NCBI GenBank assembly: GCA_023431055.1
Contig: JAEYXX010000139.1
Coordinates: 1 to 60,867, forward strand
Direction: 5' to 3'
Source: Pseudomonadota bacterium
GTDB lineage: Bacteria; Pseudomonadota; Gammaproteobacteria; Pseudomonadales; Pseudomonadaceae
Length of the DNA: 60,867 nucleotides
The position numbers and the translations under genes were made by a program. Shown here piece after piece: positions 1 to 7,412 of the stretch. Under the pieces are notes generated by a model that saw only the letters and a program-made list of their open reading frames with translations, was not told the DNA's origin and searched no databases. Positions within the stretch are counted from its first letter, which is position 1. The number at the start of each line of letters is the position of its first letter.

Positions 1-44
1 GCGCACAGCAGGGCGGCGCCGCTCAGGGTGAGGCGGTTGTTCAT
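1..44 (-). CDS. cbcX: Quaternary-amine ABC transporter substrate-binding protein, N-terminus only (partial)
   Basis: Only the first 14 codons are inside the window. They begin Met-Asn-Asn-Arg-Leu-Thr-Leu and continue Ser-Gly-Ala-Ala-Leu-Leu-Cys, which looks like the start of a signal peptide. The ATG overlaps the stop codon of the permease gene upstream as ATGA, so translation is probably coupled. In Pseudomonas the gene next to cbcW is the choline-binding protein cbcX, and the position is the main reason for the name. The rest of the protein lies beyond the window edge, so nothing about ligand specificity can be read here. Confidence 0.6.
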   Translation of the reverse strand, partial: MNNRLTLSGAALLC

Positions 45-940
45 GACGGTTCCTGTGTCGTGGAGCGGGAGGTGAGCAGGCGGTCGAACCAGGCGCGCAA
101 CGCGCCGCGCGCCGGACGTGGGGTGCCGAAGCTTTCGGTGATGCGGTCGAGAATGATCGCCAGCAGCACCACGGCCATGCCGCTTTCGAAGCCCAGGCCG
201 ATGTCCAGGCGCTGGATGCTGGCCAGCACGTCGTTGCCCAGGCCGCCGGCGCCGACCATCGAGGCGATGATCACCATCGACAGGGCCATCATGATGGTCT
301 GGTTGACCCCGGCCATGATCGACGGCATGGCGTTGGGCAGTTGTACCTTGAACAGCAGCTGACGGCTGGTGCAGCCGAAGGACTGGCCGGCCTCGACGAT
401 TTCCTTGTTCACCTGGCGAATGCCCAGGCTGGTCAGGCGCACCGCCGGCGGCATGGCGAAGATCACCGTGGCGATGATCCCGGGCACGCGGCCGAGGCCG
501 AAGAGCATGGCCGCCGGAATCAGGTAGACGAACGCCGGCATGGTCTGCATGAAGTCGAGGATCGGCCGGATGATGGTCGCCACGCGCTCGCTCTTGGCGG
601 CCCAGATGCCCAGCGGGATGCCCAGCAGCAGGCTGATCAACGTCGAGGAGAAGGTCAGGCCGAGGGTGACCACGGTCTGTTCCCAGAACCCGGTCATGAC
701 GATCAGGATGAACGCCACGGCGGTGAACACCGCGAAGCGTGCGCCGATGCGCCACAGGCCGAGGGCGACGAAGATGGCGATCAGCAGCCAGGCCGGCGGC
801 AGCATGAGCAAGGCTTCGATGCCTTCGGAGAAACCGCTGACCAGCTTGCCGATGCTGTCGAAGGCACCGCTGTAGTTGTCCAGCAGGTGCTGGACGACGT
901 CGTTGACCCAGCTACCCAGGTCGAGTTTCTTGTCACTCAT
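41..940 (-). CDS. cbcW: Choline/betaine/carnitine ABC transporter permease
   Basis: A 299-residue inner-membrane permease of the ProW/OpuAB family. Hydrophobic segments lie near residues 48-66, 70-85, 92-116, 132-148, 154-170 and at the C-terminal end. The cytoplasmic EAA loop that docks on the ATPase is visible at about residues 183-205 (EAGQSFGC...LP). The start codon lies inside the end of the ATPase gene (8-base overlap), and the stop overlaps the ATG of the next gene, so the three genes form one coupled minus-strand operon. In P. aeruginosa CbcWV is a shared core that works with several soluble binding proteins. The family is clear; the exact substrates are inferred from context. Confidence 0.88.
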   Translation of the reverse strand: MSDKKLDLGSWVNDVVQHLLDNYSGAFDSIGKLVSGFSEGIEALLMLPPAWLLIAIFVALGLWRIGARFAVFTAVAFILIVMTGFWEQTVVTLGLTFSSTLISLLLGIPLGIWAAKSERVATIIRPILDFMQTMPAFVYLIPAAMLFGLGRVPGIIATVIFAMPPAVRLTSLGIRQVNKEIVEAGQSFGCTSRQLLFKVQLPNAMPSIMAGVNQTIMMALSMVIIASMVGAGGLGNDVLASIQRLDIGLGFESGMAVVLLAIILDRITESFGTPRPARGALRAWFDRLLTSRSTTQEPS

Positions 941-2138
941 GGGATTCCCCCTGCAGTCGGGTCAGCAGACGGCCCTTGCTGATGGCGCCGCAGTAGTGGC
1001 CTTCGGCGTCCACCACCGGGATCGGACCTTCGTTGTCCACCAGACGGGTGATGACCTGCTCCAGCGGCATGTCCTCGGGTACCGGTTGCACGGGTTTGAG
1101 GGCATCGGCTTCGAGTGGTCTGGGTTCGTCGCCATCGACCATCAGGGCAATCTTCTCCAGGCTGATGGAACCCTGGAAGTTGTTCTGCTCGTCGACGATG
1201 AAGGCGTAGTGCTTGTCCAGCGCCTGCAGCTCCTTGCAGATCATTGCCGCATCCGGCGCCTTGCCGTTGTAGACGTAGGTCGGCACGCTGTCGGCCTTGA
1301 GCTGGCCGGCGGTGAGGTAGCGGCTGGTGTCGACGGTGTCGAAGAAGTTGCGCACGTACTCGTTGGCCGGCTTTTCGATCAGCTCCTGCGGGGTGCCGAC
1401 CTGGATCAGCTTGCCGCCTTCCATGATGCCGATGCGGGTACCGATGCGCATGGCTTCTTCGATGTCGTGGGAGACGAAGATGATGGTGCGGCGATGGGTC
1501 TTCTGCAGCTCCAGTAGCACATCCTGCATCTCGCGGCGCTTGAGCGGGTCGAGGGCGGAGAACGCCTCGTCCATGATGATCATCGACGGGTTGACCGTCA
1601 GCGCGCGGGCCAGGCCGACGCGTTGCTGCATGCCGCCGGAGAGTTCGTGCGGGTACTTGTGAGCGAAGGTGTCCAGGCCAACCTGCTTGAGCACTTCCAT
1701 GGCGCGCTGCTCGCGCTCCTTGCGGCCGACACCGGCGACTTCCAGGCCGAAGGCGGCATTGTCCAGCACGCTGCGCGACGGCATCAGGGCGAAGGACTGG
1801 AAGACCATGCTCATGTCGCGTCGGCGCAGGTCGATCAGTTGCGATTGCGGCAGCTTGGCCACGTTCTGGCCATCGATGTAGACGTCACCGGCGCTGGGTT
1901 CGACCAGGCGGTTGATCAGACGGATGAGGGTGGATTTGCCAGAGCCGGACAGGCCCATGAGGACGAAGATCTCGCCCTCTTCGACACTGAACGACACATC
2001 GCTGACGCCGATCACGGCGCCTTTCTCGGCCAGAATCCTCTCCTTGCTCCAGCCTTCCTTGAGCAGGTCGATGGCTTCTTGTGGGTTGGGGCCGAAAACC
2101 TTGTACAGGTGTTCGACCACGATCTTTCCAGACTGCAT
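933..2138 (-). CDS. cbcV: Choline/betaine/carnitine ABC transporter ATP-binding protein
   Basis: A 401-residue ATPase of the ProV/OpuAA type. Walker A (GLSGSGKST) is at residues 62-70, the ABC signature LSGGM at 166-170 and Walker B (IIMDE) at 187-191. The C-terminal 130 residues resemble the paired CBS region found in osmoprotectant ABC ATPases. I chose the ATG at 2138, preceded by AAGGGG about nine bases upstream; an in-frame TTG 18 bases earlier would add six residues, but the Shine-Dalgarno bases would then lie inside the gene. It is the first gene of the cbcVWX operon and follows about 975 bases without a gene, where its promoter should lie. Confidence 0.9.
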   Translation of the reverse strand: MQSGKIVVEHLYKVFGPNPQEAIDLLKEGWSKERILAEKGAVIGVSDVSFSVEEGEIFVLMGLSGSGKSTLIRLINRLVEPSAGDVYIDGQNVAKLPQSQLIDLRRRDMSMVFQSFALMPSRSVLDNAAFGLEVAGVGRKEREQRAMEVLKQVGLDTFAHKYPHELSGGMQQRVGLARALTVNPSMIIMDEAFSALDPLKRREMQDVLLELQKTHRRTIIFVSHDIEEAMRIGTRIGIMEGGKLIQVGTPQELIEKPANEYVRNFFDTVDTSRYLTAGQLKADSVPTYVYNGKAPDAAMICKELQALDKHYAFIVDEQNNFQGSISLEKIALMVDGDEPRPLEADALKPVQPVPEDMPLEQVITRLVDNEGPIPVVDAEGHYCGAISKGRLLTRLQGESHE

Positions 2139-3113
2139 GGGACGTTTCCCCTTCAATCGGCATCCAGTTCACGCTGGCACGGCTGGGCACGCATCGTCGA
2201 AGCGTAGATCAGCTGTGTCAGGCCTCTGATACCTGTGTGGGTGTTTGCTGAGTTTCGAGGTTGGCGAACGTTTCGCGGCGGGCGTCGAGTGTGGCGCTCG
2301 GGCACGCTGCAGCGCACGCGGCTGGTGACAAGAATTGCCCGCTGCGTCGTTGCAACCTGTTGATGAGTGACCACTGTCTTGCCGTGCTGCAAACCGCTTT
2401 CCAAACCCTCTGGCAGTGTTTCGAAGCCCATTCCCTTGGGGGTTCATGCGTCGTCCTGGCGCATGCGTACATCCGAAATTTCTTGTTGGACTGGCGCCCT
2501 ATCGATGGTGGGCCAGCGCTTGTATGTTCTTCGGTCCGGGGCGGTGAGCCCCAGTCTGCCGTTCCCCTCGGGAAGCGGCAGCGACGTCATCGGCTGACTC
2601 AACGATATAGTCTTGGGGTCTGCGCAATTATCGGTTTGCGACCCTGACGTGTTGGGCGACGACATGGCCCGTCACACCCCGTGTTTTTCCATGTTCTCGC
2701 CGTTCTCCAGGCTCCTGAAAGCACTGCTTGATGCCGTTTCGAATAGCGCTCGATGTGAGCATCGAGAAGCGCTTTCGAGAGCGTGCTTTAAAAACCTTAA
2801 CAGACTTTTTCGTCCCTTGGCCAAGGCTGAAAGCCGCGCCGGTGCTGGTTTTCAGCCCTTCAAGCGAGGCGCAGGCGGCGTAGCGCGGGGGCTGCGGCGA
2901 TGTTGAAAAAAATTTACAGCGGAAGATGGTGTAGTGCCGAAAGTCGCTGAAAAATCGAAAGGCGGCGCAATGTGACCGCCTGGTCACGGTCGGTTCATGT
3001 CGCGAGCCTGGGCGTGATTCTCGACAAGACGATGGAAAACCCTTTCGAGCTACCAGGTGAGCTTTGTTTTCTGCCATTTTTATTGGTTTTTCTCGGCCAT
3101 TTCGTCGAATTTA
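2139..3113. other. Long intergenic region upstream of cbcV
   Basis: About 975 bases without a convincing gene. Open frames exist on both strands, but they have arginine/serine-rich, low-complexity translations and no good ribosome site. The part near 2740-3110 is visibly richer in A and T than the coding DNA around it, for example the runs near 2795-2812 and 3060-3090. The word CATGTCGCGAG at 2996-3006 resembles words upstream of the binding-protein gene at 4058 and of caiX. I expect the cbcV promoter and activator sites here, but I cannot place a core promoter. Confidence 0.5.
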
Positions 3114-4058
3114 TCAGTCATTTCCTGCCAGTGATACGTCGAGTACCTTGCTGACAGGGCCACCTTGATAGCGGCTCACACCTTCCAGCCAGGCCGCAAT
3201 CATCTGTGGGTTGTCTTCGATCCACTGCTTGGCCACGCGGCGGCGGTTGGTATTGCCTTCCAGTACGGCGCTCATCAACTGGTTTTCTGCGGCGATGGTG
3301 AAGGTCATATTGCGGAAAAGCCGAGCCAGATTGGGACACTGCTCGCTCAACCCGCCGCGCGCCACCGTGTTGACCTGTGCCGCACCGTAATTGGGGCCGA
3401 AATAATCATCACCACCGGCCAGATAGTTCATCTTCAGACGCTCGTTCATCGGGTGCGGTTCCCAACCGAGAAATACCGCCCATTTGCCCAGGCGTTGAGC
3501 ACGCTCAACATGGTTGAGCATGCCGCTTTCACTCGACTCGACCAGGCTGAAACCTGCCAGACCGAAGGTGTTGTCGCGAATCATGCCCTTGACCATCTCG
3601 TTGCCTTCGTTGCCCGGTTCGATGCCGAAGATCTGCCCACCAAGTTCGTCCTTGAAGCGATGGATGTCGGCGAAATCCTTCAGTCCGCCCTCGTAGCCTG
3701 GCGTCAGTACCGCCAGGGTGTAACGCACCGTCGGCAGGTTGGTGTGCAGCTTCTCGATCCTGCCGCTGTCCAGGTGAGGCTGCACCAGTTCACTCTGGGC
3801 CGGCATCCAGTTGCCCAGGAACACGTCCAGTTGGCCTTCGGACAATCCGCGGTACGTGTCGGGCAGCGACATGCGGCGTATCTGCGTGCGATAGCCGAGC
3901 TCGCCCAGTATCAGACGGGCAACGGCGGTGGTCATGGTGATGTCGGTCCAGCCGACATCGCTCAGGCGCACCAGCTCGCAGCGCTCGGCTTCTTTGGCGT
4001 GCAGGGCGGTGGAGGAGGTGAGGGCGATCACCAGCAGCCAGCGAGCAAATCTGTTCAT
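3114..4058 (-). CDS. Periplasmic choline/betaine-type substrate-binding protein (OpuAC/ChoX family)
   Basis: A 314-residue binding protein with a signal peptide that appears to end near Ala21 (ALHA). It shares family landmarks with CaiX further along: GWTD near residue 36, FLGNWMP near 80 and FLGWEPHPMN near 200. These contain tryptophans of the kind that form an aromatic box around trimethylammonium groups in ChoX-like proteins. AGAGG lies about eight bases before the ATG. It stands alone between cbcV and gbdR and probably feeds the CbcWV core, like BetX or CbcX of P. aeruginosa. Which ligand it prefers (choline, betaine or another amine) cannot be told from sequence, so no symbol is given. 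Confidence 0.82.
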   Translation of the reverse strand: MNRFARWLLVIALTSSTALHAKEAERCELVRLSDVGWTDITMTTAVARLILGELGYRTQIRRMSLPDTYRGLSEGQLDVFLGNWMPAQSELVQPHLDSGRIEKLHTNLPTVRYTLAVLTPGYEGGLKDFADIHRFKDELGGQIFGIEPGNEGNEMVKGMIRDNTFGLAGFSLVESSESGMLNHVERAQRLGKWAVFLGWEPHPMNERLKMNYLAGGDDYFGPNYGAAQVNTVARGGLSEQCPNLARLFRNMTFTIAAENQLMSAVLEGNTNRRRVAKQWIEDNPQMIAAWLEGVSRYQGGPVSKVLDVSLAGND

Positions 4059-4753
4059 GGGGTGTGCCTCTGTTCGGGCGGCTGGAGCCGCTGGAAGATT
4101 CCTGGAGCGGGCAATTGGCTATTTCACAGCAAGAGGTGGGCCGCACCCTGGGCGAGAAACGACACCGGCATGTCGAGAAAAGACCCCGACACGGACGGTT
4201 CAGCGCGGCGTGATTGGATATGCATGAGTCGGTTGGAGAGCTGGGCGCGCTGGCGAAAGTTGGATCATCGCGAACCTGTTGCGGATTCGTCAGGATGTTC
4301 TTCTCTATGTGCTCCTGGCGGCTGGCACGCCAGCGAGCGGTGACCTTTGCTGGTGCAGCGATTCTGGCAAAGCCGCCGCTTCGCGAGCTTTTGGTGCGAC
4401 GCTTGCGAACATCGATTTCCTCAGGTGTGACCGATCGGTTGCTGTTGTTACCGCTCGTCCGTTACTGACAGCCAGAGACGCCGTAGCAGGCCGCTCAGTT
4501 TGTGCTACCGAAATGCTCAAAGCCTTTCGCAAAGAGGCTTTGAGAGCGTTTCGCAAACCCTGAAAACAGGGGCAAGGAGTCCGTCTGGCGCGCTATGCAT
4601 TGAAGGTTCAGTTTTTATTGAACGCTTGATCAATTTAGGCATGACCTTTGCGTAGAGATGCATAGCCGCCCGGTTTTCAAACCTGGCCAGGATAAAACAG
4701 AGGCCCACTTCTAATTGGGCTCACACCGTGCTTAGCGTGAGAGGGTTCCATCA
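4059..4753. promoter_or_regulatory. Divergent control region between the binding-protein gene and gbdR
   Basis: About 695 bases with no supported gene between two divergently transcribed genes. It holds the word GGCATGTCGAGA at 4167-4178, repeated exactly upstream of caiX, and a perfect 10-base inverted repeat (CTCAAAGCCT, 4516-4525 and 4535-4544, loop of nine). The hairpin lacks a T run, so it is not an obvious terminator. The length of the gap suggests a long gbdR leader or several activator sites. Confidence 0.45.
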
Positions 4754-5848
4754 ATGTCGCAGTTCAGCCAAGGGTCGCAACCCCAGAACCGTGCCCCCCA
4801 GTCCATCGGCTTCCTGCTTCTGGACAATTTCACCCTGATTTCCCTGGCCTCGGCGGTGGAACCCCTGCGCATGGCCAACCAGCTCTCCGGTAAGGAGCTG
4901 TATCGCTGGCATTCACTCACCCTCGACGGTCAGCCGGTCAGCGCCAGTGACGGCTTGCAGATCACCCCGGATGCCGCCATGCAGAACGCGCCGGCGCTGG
5001 ATGCGGTGATCGTCTGTGGCGGTGTCGACATCCAGCACAGCGTCAAGCGCGAGCATGTCAGCTGGCTGCAACTACAGGCGCGCCAGGGCCGCCAGCTCGG
5101 TGCCGTGTGCACCGGCAGCTGGGCGCTGGCCAAGGCCGGTTTGCTCGACGGTTACGATTGCAGCGTGCACTGGGAGTGTCTGGCCTCGATGCAGGAAGCC
5201 TTCCCGCGTGCGGCCATCACCACCCGCCTGTTCTCCATCGACCGCAATCGCCACACCTCCTCTGGCGGCACCGCGCCGATGGACATGATGCTGCACCTGA
5301 TCGGCCAGCAGCATGGTCGCGAACTGGCCGCCGGCATCTCCGAGATGTTCATTTACGAGCGCATCCGCAACGAGCAGGATCACCAGCGCGTACCGCTCAA
5401 GCACATGCTCGGTAGCAATCAGCCGAAGCTGCAGGAGATCGTCGCACTGATGGAGGCCAACCTGGAGGAGCCGATCGACCTCGACGAGTTGGCCTGCTTC
5501 GTCGACATCTCCCGTCGTCAGCTCGAGCGTCTGTTCCAGAAGTACCTGCACTGCTCGCCATCGCGCTACTACCTCAAGCTGCGTCTGATCCGTGCGCGTC
5601 AGCTGCTCAAGCAGACCAGCATGTCGATCATCGAAGTGGCCTCGGTGTGCGGCTTCGTTTCCACCCCGCACTTCTCCAAGTGCTATCGCGAGTATTTCGG
5701 CATTCCGCCGCGCGACGAGCGTGCCGGTCAGCAGGGCAACAACCTGGTGATGCTGTTGCCGATCCCCGAGCAGCAGCCCAACTCCAGCGCGGTGCTGGCG
5801 CTCAACCGTGCCCAGGGCGAGTCGACCTTCGCCAGCGTGCGCATCTGA
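4754..5848 (+). CDS. gbdR: GbdR, AraC-family activator of glycine betaine/dimethylglycine catabolism
   Basis: A 364-residue GlxA-like regulator. The first ~190 residues form a DJ-1/class I amidotransferase-like fold (IGFLLLDNFTLISLASAVEPLR near residue 17, VCGGVD near 94, GAVCTGSWALA near 116). The last ~110 residues carry the AraC double helix-turn-helix (ISRRQLERLFQKYL, then EVASVCGF and HFSKCYREYFG). In P. aeruginosa GbdR senses glycine betaine and dimethylglycine and activates cbcXWV, dgcAB, the etf genes and others. All of those targets that are visible here flank it, which supports the name over a generic GlxA regulator. GAGAGG about nine bases before the ATG supports the start. A strong terminator follows. 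Confidence 0.92.
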   Translation: MSQFSQGSQPQNRAPQSIGFLLLDNFTLISLASAVEPLRMANQLSGKELYRWHSLTLDGQPVSASDGLQITPDAAMQNAPALDAVIVCGGVDIQHSVKREHVSWLQLQARQGRQLGAVCTGSWALAKAGLLDGYDCSVHWECLASMQEAFPRAAITTRLFSIDRNRHTSSGGTAPMDMMLHLIGQQHGRELAAGISEMFIYERIRNEQDHQRVPLKHMLGSNQPKLQEIVALMEANLEEPIDLDELACFVDISRRQLERLFQKYLHCSPSRYYLKLRLIRARQLLKQTSMSIIEVASVCGFVSTPHFSKCYREYFGIPPRDERAGQQGNNLVMLLPIPEQQPNSSAVLALNRAQGESTFASVRI

Positions 5849-5862
5849 GTCGAACCGCAATG

Positions 5863-5899
5863 AAAAAACGGGGCGCCACTGGCGCCCCGTTTCGTTTTT
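5863..5899 (+). terminator. Rho-independent terminator of gbdR
   Basis: Stem ACGGGGCGCC at 5868-5877 pairs perfectly with 5881-5890 around a three-base loop. The stem is flanked by A6 upstream and a T-rich tail (TTCGTTTTT) downstream, and lies 15-20 bases after the gbdR stop. Confidence 0.9.
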
Positions 5900-5913
5900 G
5901 GGTTGGTCGTTTC

Positions 5914-6008
5914 TGGTGGGCTGAAGCCCACCCTACGATCTGAAGCGGATCGCAGCCCGGCCCGCCCTGCGCGGTGCATTCGTTGTAGGGTGGGCTTCAG
6001 CCCACCAA
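5914..6008. repeat. Paired inverted GTGGGCTTCAGCCCAC repeat
   Basis: The palindromic unit TGGTGGGCTGAAGCCCACC followed by CTAC (5914-5936) recurs inverted as GTAG then GGTGGGCTTCAGCCCACCA (5985-6008). The two units face each other across about 48 bases, the REP-doublet layout common in Pseudomonas intergenic DNA. It lies between the gbdR terminator and the end of the convergent dgc-etf operon. Confidence 0.75.
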
Positions 6009-6108
6009 TCTATGCGTGAACCAACCCGGCATGGCGTTGAGGTCCACGTTGGTGAGCTCGGCCTTTACGGGGCTGCTACACCCTGCGGGTAGGCCGAAGA
6101 GGATTAAG

Positions 6109-6360
6109 TCAGGCGGGCTTCGGTACCAGCGCCGGCAGCAGATGACGACTGATGGCTTCGCGCACATTCGGCAGCAGGGTAGCGCTGCCGCCAAGCAGCT
6201 CTTCCACCAGATGACGCAGGGCCACGGCGCGTTCGGCGCTGAGACCACTGACGGCCAGTTCGCAGGCCTGCTCCGGTGACGACCCCGGCGGGATGCTCAG
6301 GCCGAGCGCGATCAGGCGCTCGCGGAAGTCTTCTTGGTCGATCAGATCGGCATGCATCAT
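6109..6360 (-). CDS. Small conserved-looking protein at the end of the dgc-etf operon
   Basis: An 83-residue acidic, alanine/leucine-rich protein with no motif I recognise. AAGGAG lies eight bases before the ATG, and codon use matches the neighbours. It has no signal peptide or membrane segment and is probably a small helical cytoplasmic protein. It is the last gene on the strand of the dimethylglycine operon, separated from etfB by a MITE-like repeat, so it may be co-transcribed. P. aeruginosa has short unnamed genes in the same neighbourhood, but I cannot assign a family. Function unknown. Confidence 0.65.
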   Translation of the reverse strand: MMHADLIDQEDFRERLIALGLSIPPGSSPEQACELAVSGLSAERAVALRHLVEELLGGSATLLPNVREAISRHLLPALVPKPA

Positions 6361-6388
6361 GGTCGTGACTCCTTGTGGAAGAGTAGGC

Positions 6389-6516
6389 GTTTAAAAACGT
6401 AGGCGAGGCAGCCAGTGCAAGGAAAAAACAGGCGAAAAAGCGGAGTTTACGAATTGTAAATGAGCATTTTGAGCCTGTTTTTAACGCCGCAATGGCAACG
6501 CAGGTAGTTTTTAAAC
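6389..6516. repeat. MITE-like repeat, copy A
   Basis: About 128 bases bounded by perfect 10-base inverted ends (GTTTAAAAAC at 6389-6398 and its complement at 6507-6516). Blocks shared with the copy at 47424-47562 are ACGTAGGCGAGGCAGCCAG near the left end, TTGTAAATGAGCATT in the middle and AACGCAGGTAGTTTTTA at the right. It starts six bases beyond the etfB stop codon and has no coding capacity. Confidence 0.8.
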
Positions 6517-6522
6517 TGCCTG

Positions 6523-7296
6523 CTAGCGCAGGACGCCTTCTTCGATCAACAGCTTGAAGATAGCCTCCGCACCCTCCCGTGGCGAGACATCCTTGAGTAT
6601 CTTGCCGCCACCACCGCTGGCTTTGGCCGTCGCGGCCTTCATCCGTTCCGCGCCGGTCTTGGCCTTGATCACCTTCAGGCGCTTGGGCCTTGGCTTGGCC
6701 GGCTGCAGGCTGGCCTCGGCCAGCAGCGGATCGTCTATCACGGTGACTTCGTGGGCTTCGATCTGACCACGGCGAGCCGGGCCGAAGGCGCTCTGGCGGG
6801 CGATCGGGGCGGCATTGTCGACGCTGGCCACACAGGGCAGGCGTACCTTGAGGCGACGGCGCTGGCCACGTGGCAGTGCCTGCAGCACCTGGGCCACGCC
6901 GTTCTCGACCTTCTCCACTTCGGCCAGGCCGACCACCATCGGCCAGCCCAGGCGCTCGGCCAGCAAGAACGGCAGCATGCCGGAGCCTTCGCCGGTTTCA
7001 GCCTGGCTACCGGTGAGTACCAACTGCGTGCGGCTGCCTTGCAGGTAGTCCACCAGCAGCGGCAGGGCGTCGGCGCCTTCCGGCTGCTCAAGTACATCGA
7101 GCTGCTCCAGGCCCATGCCCAGATAGCCACGGAGTGCTTCAGCCTGCGGATCGCCAGCATGCAGCAATTGCAGGTTCGGCCCGGCCAGGCGCAGGCCGAG
7201 CTCCACCGCGCGGGCGTCCTGCTCGGCACGTCGCGAGCGCCCCGAGGTCGGGTGGGCGCCGACCGAAACCAGGGCAACGATATTCAGATCAGTCAT
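6523..7296 (-). CDS. etfB: Electron transfer flavoprotein beta subunit of the dimethylglycine/betaine operon
   Basis: A 257-residue EtfB-like protein paired with the EtfA homologue just upstream. The N-terminal half keeps the ETF nucleotide-binding-like fold (LNIVALVSVGAHP; VLTGSQAETGEGSGMLPFLLAERL; RRRLKVRLPCVASVDN), followed by a Lys/Ala-rich stretch and a short helix near the C-terminus. The ATG at 7296 has GAGG nine bases upstream; the longer frame from 7359 would run into a repeat element and lacks a ribosome site. The ETF should accept electrons from DgcA/DgcB during demethylation and pass them toward the respiratory chain. The name rests on pairing and order (equivalent of PA5401); ordinary housekeeping EtfB proteins differ from this catabolic version. 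Confidence 0.8.
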   Translation of the reverse strand: MTDLNIVALVSVGAHPTSGRSRRAEQDARAVELGLRLAGPNLQLLHAGDPQAEALRGYLGMGLEQLDVLEQPEGADALPLLVDYLQGSRTQLVLTGSQAETGEGSGMLPFLLAERLGWPMVVGLAEVEKVENGVAQVLQALPRGQRRRLKVRLPCVASVDNAAPIARQSAFGPARRGQIEAHEVTVIDDPLLAEASLQPAKPRPKRLKVIKAKTGAERMKAATAKASGGGGKILKDVSPREGAEAIFKLLIEEGVLR

Positions 7297-7313
7297 TTGG
7301 GCAACCTCGAACC

Positions 7314-7393
7314 GTGGGAGCGGCTGGGCGGCACTCCGCTTTAGCCGCGATATGGCCATACGCGCGATCCGTCGCGGCTGAAGCCCCTCCCAC
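7314..7393. repeat. REP-type inverted repeat between etfA and etfB
   Basis: GTGGGAG at 7314 and CTCCCAC ending at 7393 bound two facing GCGGCT/AGCCGC palindromes. It is related to the repeats at 10736, 13545 and 31904. Confidence 0.72.
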
Positions 7394-7412
7394 GAGGGCG
7401 TATTGGTGAGGA

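Noticed and set aside
2628..3077. 149-codon minus-strand frame in the cbcV upstream region
   Set aside because: No ribosome site, low-complexity basic translation with many Arg/Ser/Lys, and no resemblance to a protein family.
3165..4343. 392-codon plus-strand frame
   Set aside because: Antisense to the binding-protein gene; no motif.
5072..5860. 262-codon minus-strand frame
   Set aside because: Antisense to gbdR with reverse-strand composition.
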